Made by a program: the position numbers and the translations under genes
In this document: one piece after another, positions 18,049 through 24,392 of the stretch
Layout of the letters: every line of letters starts with the position of its first letter
Numbering within the stretch: position 1 is the stretch's first letter
The notes under the pieces: generated by a model
The model's database searches: none
Seen by the model: only the letters and a program-made list of their open reading frames with translations
What the model was told of the DNA's origin: nothing
Origin: Mansonella perstans
Lineage: Eukaryota > Nematoda > Chromadorea > Rhabditida > Onchocercidae
Assembly: GCA_037074765.1 (NCBI GenBank)
Contig: JBAMDO010000408.1
Span: 1-24,392, forward strand
Length of the DNA: 24,392 nucleotides
Direction of reading: 5' to 3'

Positions 18049-18340
18049 AATGCGAACGTGGCTTAACCTTAACAATTGCGAACATGGCTTAACGAGGAAG
18101 AATTGGATAAGGATATAATAGAAGAAGTGAAGAGTGAAATGAATTTAGAAGATTGACCATCCTATATATATATAATTTCAGATAACGGAGGGAAAATAAT
18201 TGAGGGAATCATTTATGGCGCACAATAGAGGATTACAATAAAATTTACTTGAATTCAAAAGATACAATTTTAGATCACAATCTTAGGATTGAATGCTTAT
18301 AATGTCATTAGTGGAAGTTTCGCGTTATAAAATCGCGATA
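18049..18340 (-). repeat. 3' LTR of element C, truncated
   Basis: It starts TATCGCGATTTTATAACGCG at 18340 (minus strand) after the hairpin and matches 23658-23337 closely. It stops at AAATGCGAACGTGGC (18048-18062), where the 5' LTR continues for about 200 more bases. Beyond is protease sequence of B. Only two short A bases are shared at the joint, so the break is not a normal LTR end. Confidence 0.82.
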
Positions 18341-19072
18341 CTCCCAAGGGGAGAGAGAGCAAAAAGTATTACATTCATTCGTTTGATACGACCTTTGCTT
18401 GTATGGCACTTCTGATTCGTCGCGCATAGGTTCCTGGTCTTCGCTTTCTTGTAATTTTTCTTCCATATCGTTGGATGCTTCTATTTCCATGGGGCATAGC
18501 ATGTTAATCGAACGATTAAGTTGTTTCCCATTAGGTAATTGGATTGTGGCGCTCCTGATACTTCATTACATCCTCTGTTGATTCTAATTATTTTTGCTAA
18601 TTTCCATATACCGCGAGGTACTTCAGGTTCCATTAATAAAACAATTTCATTCCCACGTGGTCTTCGTTTTTCGGTCTGTCGAGGAGAAACTAATTCTTTT
18701 TGTGTACGTTCTCTTAGACTCATAAGGTATTCGTCTTTCCACAGTTTCCAAAAAATATCTAATGTCTTAAGAGTATTGGTCCAATATTTAATAAGTTTAT
18801 CCTTTGTTTTTAATGGATAAGGAGTATATTCTTCCTGCCCATTGTCATACTTGATTGGTATTTCAAGTGATGACTTAGGTGAGATAAAGTCAATCGGGCA
18901 TATGACTCTGTAGTCATCGAAGCCAACGTAAGTCAATGGACGGGTATTAAGTATTCCTTCTGTTTCTATCATTAACGTTATCAGTTCCCCTTCATTTAGA
19001 AGTCTTCTTCCCACAGCTCGCCTTAGAGCTTGTTTTGTGAGTCCAATGATTCGTTCGTATACTCCACCACCC
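18341..19072 (-). pseudogene. pol: Element C integrase Glu motif and C-terminal domain
   Basis: After a TAG at 19073-19071 in place of the Trp codon of B's PWRGG, the frame continues with GGVYERIIGL (catalytic Glu) and 19014-18481: MGRRLLNEGELITLMIETEG, LNTRPLTYVGFDDYRVICPI, LRERTQKELVSPRQTEKRR, GNEIVLLMEPEVPRGIWKLA. A frameshift near 18550 alters the last 30 residues. The final 13 bases (18353-18341) form CTCCC-CTT-GGGAG directly against the LTR. Confidence 0.85.
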
Positions 19073-19586
19073 TAAGGTGCCTTTGGTATAATATTTTTCC
19101 AACATATACCGTGTTCTGCTAGGAAGTTGGAGCTTACTTCCATTATTGCTTTAAAAACGAATTGAAATTGACTCGCGTTGTCACTTAAAACTAATTTTGG
19201 ATATCCTTGTCGAGCTACAAATCTTCTTAGGAAATGTAAGAAGTCCTCGGCTAATTCCAGATGCACAGCTCTCGTAGTAAAACATGTGAAGAGCCGATCC
19301 ATCTCTTTACTCTATGGTTGTAGATTTGACTAGGATTGGCCCCAAGTAATCTAGACCTACTTGTTCGAATGGTCTAGATCTTTTTACTCGAGTTTCAAGC
19401 AAATTTGGCATTACCGGTAGTTTGAATGGTTTGGCCCTCCATCGTTTACAGGTCGTACACATAGATAGTAGACGTTTTATTGCGGCTCTTCCCTTTGGTA
19501 TCCAAAATTTACTTCTTAATTCAGGCAGCGTATGTGATTGCCAGCATGATGCAGCGCCTCATGTTGCTGCATGATGATAAGCTTAT
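19073..19586 (-). pseudogene. pol: Element C integrase zinc-binding part and core
   Basis: Zinc-binding (LHHAG-like, CTTCKRW) and first-Asp (GLDYLGPILVK) regions read at about 19560-19330. The frame 19302-19072 gives [18 protein letters not shown] and [10 protein letters not shown] (second Asp) and ends in IIPKAP before a TAG. A frameshift near 19310 and a short deletion in the AEDLSAE.. segment are visible against A and B. Confidence 0.82.
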
Positions 19587-20744
19587 TCACGTAGTGATCC
19601 TTTGGTAGGTAGATAGGATATTTGCTGTCCTCATTTGCTGGTTTGAGTCATATTGATTCCTTTGATAGATAAGAATTTGAGCCAAGATAATCGTTTGTTT
19701 AATGAATCTAAGAGCCCATACTACCGCTCGTACTAATTTTATCCATTTACTAAAGCGATGTACATCAATGAATTGAATTATCGCCTTCTCCTCAGCTGGG
19801 TTTGGAATCGTTGATATTTTTGCTATAATTGCTTGTTCGAATTCACCATTAACTTCATAAACGAACTTACAATTAGGCCATTCTGATTCGGGTCCATTTA
19901 ACCATTGCGGACCATTCCACCATAGCTTGTTTTGCGAAGTTTGATTGGTGAGATTCCTCTTGTAGCTCACAAATCGTGGTAGTCCTATCACATTTGTTGG
20001 CCATTCCGTAATAAACATATTACATTTTTGCTTGTGTGTTCCATTTAAGGATTGATCCCATGGAATATTTTCCCGCCATAAGTATTGAATAAATAATTTA
20101 AATTTGATCATTACTGAAACTAAAAAGCCCAGAGGATCATATTGAGAGGCAATAAATTTTAAAATGGTTCTCTTTGTTAAATCCTTTCCTCGCCGTGGTT
20201 TTAATGTAACCTCTATATGATCCTTTTCGTGATTCCAATTAAGTCCAAAAAAGTTTTCTTTATTAGCTTGGTTTAAGTCGAAATAAGGTATTCGTTTATT
20301 GAAATCCTTTTCATTTGAGAGAAATTCCCTCACATTCATTGAGGCTTCCTTAAAAATTATCTTCAATTTCTCATACTTGTCCAATGCCTCTTCGGTATTC
20401 TCTGCCGATACAGTGATATTATCCACGTATAAATTCTTTCGGATTTCTTCAGCTAATTCGTTACCATAATTTTCTAGATGGTAGTTAAGAGTCGCTGCTA
20501 ACAACAAAGAGGATGATACTACTCCAAAGGGAACTCTCTTAAAGCGGTAACTTTTTATATTCTCGTCGCAGACTTCCTCCTTTAACTCATTTAGCCAAAG
20601 AAATCGGGTACAATTTCTTTCTTCTTCTTGTAGTCCTATTTGTAGGAATGCTTTTTCGATATCCGCCGTTATCACGATCCTCATCATTCGAAAACGGAGT
20701 AATATACCAATCAAGTCTGGAAGCAGTACTGGGCCTCGATACAA
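19587..20744 (-). pseudogene. pol: Element C reverse transcriptase, one 385-codon frame across the RNase H deletion
   Basis: The longest frame in the window. It holds [15 protein letters not shown] (motif A), [19 protein letters not shown] (motif B), [10 protein letters not shown] (motif C, YVDN at 20429-20418) and ENFFGLNWN. At about 19966, PRFVSYK joins the end of the connection segment directly to the [13 protein letters not shown] linker: about 390 bases present in A (about 10500-10890), which encode RNase H, are gone. A further base lost after the joint restores the frame. A second gap (about 75 bases relative to A) occurs near 19640. The product would be an RT without its own RNase H. 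The fingers ([11 protein letters not shown]) lie upstream, after a stop near 20905. Confidence 0.9.
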
Positions 20745-21432
20745 GATGTCATTGAGGCTTTTAAATCCTTTGTGTCGTGCTGACGCGTCATAGACGATTC
20801 TTAATTTGGTTGTGTTTTTCCCAGGGGTTAGAACCTCGTGATGCGGTAGATAATATATGACACCAACCTCATCGTTCGGAAGTACTTCTTCAATTATTCC
20901 AGTTTATATTTGGTACTTGATTGTTTCGTCGTATAACTGAAGAAGCGATTGGGTTTGGAGGCGTTTGACTAGATGCTTTAAGCGTCCTATGCATAAACCA
21001 TAATTGTTGCTTAGTCTTTGTGTGGAGCTTTTCCACGGCCAACGTACTTGATATCTTCCCTCCAGCATAATAACAGTTTGCTCAAATTGTTTTATAGCTT
21101 GATGATCGTCATCTATTGTGGGAGATTCTTGAATACCGATCATTTCTAGTTTCCAGAATTTTTCTAAGTCTGAATTGAGGGTTGTATTAACTGAACATAT
21201 TATCCCTCTGGCATCTTTGTTATCTTTACAAAGTTTGGTGATATCGCCATTGCCAACAATCATAGGACCAACCTTGGATTGGACTAATATGTGTCCTGAT
21301 TTTAATTCCTTGAATTATAAATTTAAAGAAGTAGTCCGCTCCAATTAATATGTCGGGCTTTTCCCAATGATTACTTAAATCATCGAATTGAAATTCATTT
21401 GGTAAATCTACTACCTGGAGTTCGCTTGTCAA
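20745..21432 (-). pseudogene. pol: Element C protease C-terminus, linker and RT fingers
   Basis: The frame 21432-21226 has VDLPNEFQFDDLSNHWEKPD and ILIGADYFFKF. After a frameshift, 21263-20904 has MIVGNGDITKL, FWKLEMIGIQESPT (Trp intact where A has a stop) and GRYQVRWPWKSSTQRL. It ends at a TAA (about 20906) that replaces the Gln of A's [26 protein letters not shown] and [11 protein letters not shown] continue in another frame toward 20745. Confidence 0.83.
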
Positions 21433-21534
21433 ATATTCGACTACATTAGCGTAGAACGATATATCCCCGCACCTTCAGTTCCGCACATGAAGTGGGACAC
21501 TGCATCGGTTTCTTCGTACCAAATGCAGCTATCG

Positions 21535-22011
21535 TTATGGTTTGTTTCTCGACTCGATTAATTTCAATTGATGAGATAATTTTTTGGATATAAAGGACAT
21601 TTGTGAGCCTACATCAAATAATGCTAGGGCTCTTTGTTGTCGTCGGGGTTGCGATGGATTGAATACCTTTATCCTTTTACATAAAAGTACAGTTCCCCTT
21701 GTGGTTCTTTTCTCGTTTCGAGTCGCCGCTGCTGAATTGTGAGTGATGTCGAACACTCCTTCACTGGTGTCGAATACTCCTTCTCTGGTGTCGTTGATAT
21801 TCTTCTTTTCCACACACGGCACTGTTATGCGACGCTTTACAGAAGCATTGTTTTTTCACCTTGCATTTTTCTCCCTTGTGATTATTTTTGAAACAATTCG
21901 TACATTTCTGGAGCTTCTTGAGGCGATTTATTCGTAAATTAGCAGTAGAATAGACGTCGCAATCGCTATCCCAGTGATCTCCAGAGCAAAATATGCAAGG
22001 TCTGTTCTTTG
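21535..22011 (-). pseudogene. Element C zinc knuckles and protease active site
   Basis: Three knuckle-like motifs: CIFCSGDHWDSDC (about 21997-21959), CTNCFKNNHKGEKC (about 21909-21868) and [12 protein letters not shown] with one residue missing (about 21855-21820). The frame 21822-21535 follows with a small in-frame duplication ([12 protein letters not shown]), [14 protein letters not shown] and [16 protein letters not shown]. The active site reads Asp-Val-Gly at 21615-21607. Nucleic-acid binding by the knuckles and polyprotein cleavage by the protease are the expected roles. Confidence 0.85.
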
Positions 22012-23103
22012 CTATCGTTGCTTGTGGCGAATTCTTCTTCGTATTGCTGTTAATGCTGATGTTCCCCTTGAGTCGTCATTTCGCTTCTGTTCCGTTTTGA
22101 CAATTGTTGGTTTAATTTCCGATCGGGTGAATGAATTCTGGCTGTTTTTTACTTGTTGATCCACCTTGGCCAGTTGTAATAAAAAACTTCGTAACTTTGA
22201 AATCGACCAAGGCATATCTACCAATTTCTGGGTATAAACCTTCTTCAAATCCAAGATGGTAACTTACTTTCTATTGTGTTTTCAATGCTTGAATGATCGA
22301 GATTTTCTCCTGAAGCTTCCAATTGGCGCAACACCCCTCGATGTTCTCGACAGTTATTATCCAGTCCTTCTCATTTCTTCTGATGGCCTGGAAGTATATA
22401 ATAGTGTTAATATTGTCGAGGAGTCGCCGTATCTTTTTTGGAGTAGTCGCTTGATCACTTCATAATTTTCCGGTGCTATTTCGTATCCTGACACGACTTT
22501 TAATGCGTTGTCTTTCAGACACGAATATAAGTAGTTTTTTAATTTTTGAATTTGCGGAAGTGGTTGCGAATCTATTGCTGCATTGAAGCTACTCCAAAAC
22601 TGTCGCCATTGCCTTGGGTCACCGTTGAAAGTAGGTAATGATAATTGGGGAAGATTGATAGAAAGGTTTGAAGGAGGCATTGTTCTTCCCTGTTCTTTAT
22701 TTTTCGTTATTGATAGCATTTCTAAATTTTCTTCGGCTTCCTCCTTATCCTTCGTTAGTGCTATCAGCGATTCCTTTCCCTCATGGATCAGTTGGAATAA
22801 ACCATCTTCACCCTCCGTTATCGTTTCATAAGCTCTTTCCTCTTCTTCCCTTCTTTTCGTTGCAGTGATTGTTTGAAGGTAGTTGAACCACTTGTCGTTC
22901 GCTTTTTCAAGTGATTCAACGCATAATTTTATCCTCTCGATTTTGTCCGCGAGAACCTTTCTGTTCGCAATGTAGGCCCTTCCCAGTGGCTCTATTGGCT
23001 CATTGGAATCCGGGATTTCGAGTTTCAAGTTATTTATTTCTTGTAAAAGAGAAACTAACCTTTTCTTTGCTGGTTATAAGCTAGCGATAATGTTGGTTGA
23101 CAT
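22012..23103 (-). pseudogene. gag: Element C gag (DUF1759-type region)
   Basis: The start ATG at 23103-23101 lies just after the PBS and aligns with A's. Codon 10 is TAA. The frame then runs 23070 to 22357: a helical Lys/Glu region (KVLADKIERIKLCVESLEKA, KANDKWFNYLQTI), then the capsid-like part LSLPTFNGDPRQWRQFWSSF, LKNYLYSCLKDNAL and GYEIAPENYEVIKRLL. After frameshifts near 22360 and 22250 the frame 22254-22012 carries VYTQKLVDMPWSISKLRSFL and a basic tail before the knuckles. Confidence 0.87.
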
Positions 23104-23111
23104 CATATACC

Positions 23112-23127
23112 TCACCTCGCTGCACCA
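23112..23127 (-). other. Primer-binding site of element C
   Basis: On the minus strand TGGTGCAGCGAGGTGA begins 6 bases after the LTR end at 23134. It matches A's site except for the CAGC/CCC difference. Confidence 0.65.
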
Positions 23128-23279
23128 ATTTTCTGTCGTGATTTCTTCTTATGAGAGGTCGATATCGGCCAACAATATACCAGCGTATTCGTTATAGGGT
23201 ATTGTATTGTGTAGGGTTTTGTAGCGCGATAGAACTCAATCTCAGACTTGGGTAATTAAACCTTTATTAACAATATTAA

Positions 23280-23425
23280 CAAACGCGAACGTGATTAAAA
23301 CATTAACAAACGCGAACGTGAACAAAACAAATGCGAACGTGGCTTAACCTTAACAATTGCGAACATGGCTTAACGTTTATAATTGCGAAATGGCTTAACG
23401 TTTATAATTGCGAACATGGCTTAAC
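23280..23425 (-). repeat. Tandem repeats in the R/leader part of the element C LTR
   Basis: On the plus strand, TTATAATTGCGAA.ATGGCTTAACG occurs twice after ACAATTGCGAACATGGCTTAACG, at about 23356-23425, preceded by two ACAAACGCGAACGTGA units (about 23276-23320). The 3' LTR copy has only one AATTGCGAACATGGCTTAACG unit before GAGGAAGAATTGG, so the array changed after insertion or during reverse transcription. Confidence 0.75.
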
Positions 23426-23472
23426 GAGAAAGAATTGGATAAGGATATAATATGAAATGAATTTAAAAGATT

Positions 23473-23488
23473 GACCATCCTATATATA
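23473..23488 (-). promoter_or_regulatory. TATA element of element C 5' LTR
   Basis: TATATATATAGGATGG on the minus strand, about 170 bases into the LTR and about 210 bases before the AATAAA. It is kept identical in the 3' LTR (about 18170-18155). Confidence 0.5.
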
Positions 23489-23658
23489 TATAATTTCAGA
23501 TAACGGAGGGAAAATAATTGAGGGAATCATTTATGGCGCACAATAGAGGATTACAATAAAATTTACTTGAATTCAAAAGATACAACTTTTGATCACAATC
23601 TTAGGATTGAATGCTTATAATGTCATTAGTGGAAGTTTCGCGTTATGAATTCGCGACA

Positions 23659-23759
23659 TAAGGTACGGGAAAAAAATTCAAAAATGAGATCACATTCCTT
23701 ATGAATTTGTATAAAATTTTACTTTAATTTTTGCGACTTTTGCGACAGTTCTGACGTGT
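23659..23759. other. Short stretch between elements C and D
   Basis: About 100 AT-rich bases with the echo TTGCGACTTTTGCGAC. It resembles neither the protease sequence expected after the end of D nor an LTR. Nothing else is seen. Confidence 0.5.
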
Positions 23760-24392
23760 GATAGGATTCTTCCTTCGCTTTTTCCTTTAAATGGAGACGA
23801 CTGATTTTTTTGTGATGAATGATGATTGTGAGTCTGGATCGAATAGTACCGGCTTGCTTGGGTTGACTGCTTCTATTTCTTTACATATTAGCAGAACCAT
23901 CTTACCTTGATGATTGACTGGCTGATTTAATGAGTTTATGATGATTGTTGAATTTATTTCTTCTTTGCTGGATCCATTATTGGTCGAGCAGTATTTCTTG
24001 TGGCACAATGCCGTCTTGTGTTGGCCTTTGCAGTGGAAACATGTTCGTTTCCCTTGATTGCAGTCACTTGTTGCATGCTTCGTACGGAAGCAGTTTGTGC
24101 ATGCCTTGAGCTCATTCAGGCGTTCGTATCGTTGTTTGGCCGCAGAGTAGTTCGGGCATTCGTTATCCCATTGGTTTCTGTTGCAAAATATACAAGATCT
24201 TTTTTCCTTGTTGATCTTTGTCTTATTACTAGACTGAAAGTTTTTTACCTCATTTGATTGTTTTGTTATAAATAAGGCGGAGGTTCCTCTTCCTATTTGA
24301 AAATGAAGTACTCTTTTTGGAATTGGTTCCTGATGGGGTTTTTGATTCCTATTTACTTCTTCGCTTCTATGAATTAATGTCATTAGAAATTT
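23760..24392 (-). pseudogene. Element D: gag C-terminus, knuckles and protease start of another BEL/Pao copy
   Basis: The minus-strand frame is open from the window edge (KFLMTLIHRSEEVN matches the gag end of A and C, so the Met at 24383 is internal) to a stop at 23787. It holds a first knuckle without its His (CIFCNRNQWDNEC), then CTNCFRTKHATSDC and CFHCKGQHKTALC. VLLICKEIEAVNPSKP leads to the protease segment VLFDPDSQSSFITKK, where Asp-Pro-Asp stands for Asp-x-Gly (23840-23832), which should abolish catalysis. A frameshift near 23800 leads to RLHLKEKAKEE, matching B (RLSLTETAKEE). It is closest to B, but it overlaps B's start by about 35 codons with clear differences, so it is not simply B's missing half. 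Confidence 0.82.

Larger units (their letters stand above)
18049..23658 (-). mobile_element. Element C: BEL/Pao retrotransposon, RNase H deleted
   Basis: Minus-strand order: 5' LTR 23658-23134, PBS, gag, three zinc knuckles, protease, RT, (RNase H missing), integrase, DUF5641-type end, hairpin, truncated 3' LTR 18340-18049. The two LTRs are nearly identical where both exist (a few substitutions and short indels in about 290 bases), so this is the youngest insertion in the window. The frames are the longest of the three copies but still carry stops and shifts. It is flanked on the left by truncated B and on the right by about 100 bases and then fragment D. Confidence 0.92.
23134..23658 (-). 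repeat. 5' LTR of element C
   Basis: On the minus strand it starts TGTCGCGAATTCATAACGCG at 23658 and ends AATCACGACA at 23134, with TGTCG/CGACA ends. A TATA run (TATATATATAGGATGG, about 23488-23473) and AATAAA (23268-23263) mark promoter and polyadenylation signal. Between them lie tandem repeats of AATTGCGAACATGGCTTAACG. Apart from the first roughly 30 bases and the polyadenylation block it does not resemble the LTRs of A and B. Confidence 0.87.

Noticed and set aside
23280..23425. CRISPR-like array
   Set aside because: The units are tandem without unique spacers and lie inside an LTR of a eukaryotic retrotransposon.
24000..24257. Plus-strand Cys-rich 85-codon frame
   Set aside because: It is antisense to the zinc knuckles of D; the Cys and Ala pattern follows from the opposite strand.

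Overview
The window looks like a piece of an AT-rich nematode nuclear genome. The support is: short introns with TTTCAG/TTTTAG-type acceptors, a two-PDZ protein of a type I associate with nematodes, and four BEL/Pao LTR retrotransposon copies whose reverse transcriptases read YVDN. A spirurid or filarial worm is a reasonable guess from base composition and element type, but the sequence alone does not prove it.

Left third (1-6645). This part carries host sequence. A large imperfect inverted repeat (arms 1-412 and 972-1427) holds two copies of one exon: a cleaner copy on the minus strand and a broken copy on the plus strand. A three-exon gene for a two-PDZ protein (plus, 2648-3722) follows, with an apparently compensating frameshift pair near its 3' end. 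Convergent to it is a multi-exon minus-strand gene (about 5500 to 4318) that I do not recognise; its exons are short and are best seen from splice signals. The rest is intergenic sequence with a degenerate ATCCATT minisatellite (1867-2095), a GATAAT/GATAGT array and an old 190-bp duplication (6040-6380).

Right three quarters (6646-24392). This is a pile of four defective BEL/Pao elements. Element A (plus, 6646-13099) has two recognisable LTRs and a decayed gag-pol. Element B (minus, 18048-13267) has its 3' LTR and most of pol but lacks gag. Element C (minus, 23658-18049) has both LTRs, the 3' one truncated, and the most readable frames, but its RNase H is deleted. Element D (minus, 24392-about 23760) is a gag/protease fragment running off the window. 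A and B lie tail to tail; A and C share coding sequence in opposite orientation. No envelope-like gene fits between integrase and the 3' LTR in A, B or C.

No single copy looks autonomous, and the defects differ: A lacks the integrase catalytic Glu segment, B lacks gag, C lacks RNase H. The most interesting observations are the mosaic nature of A (coding regions like C, U3/3' end like B), a 13-nt hairpin conserved in all three copies directly against the 3' LTR, the family-wide YVDN and non-canonical protease triad, the inverted-repeat exon pair, and the unrecognised multi-exon gene. I see no CRISPR, rRNA, tRNA or clearly new multi-gene system.
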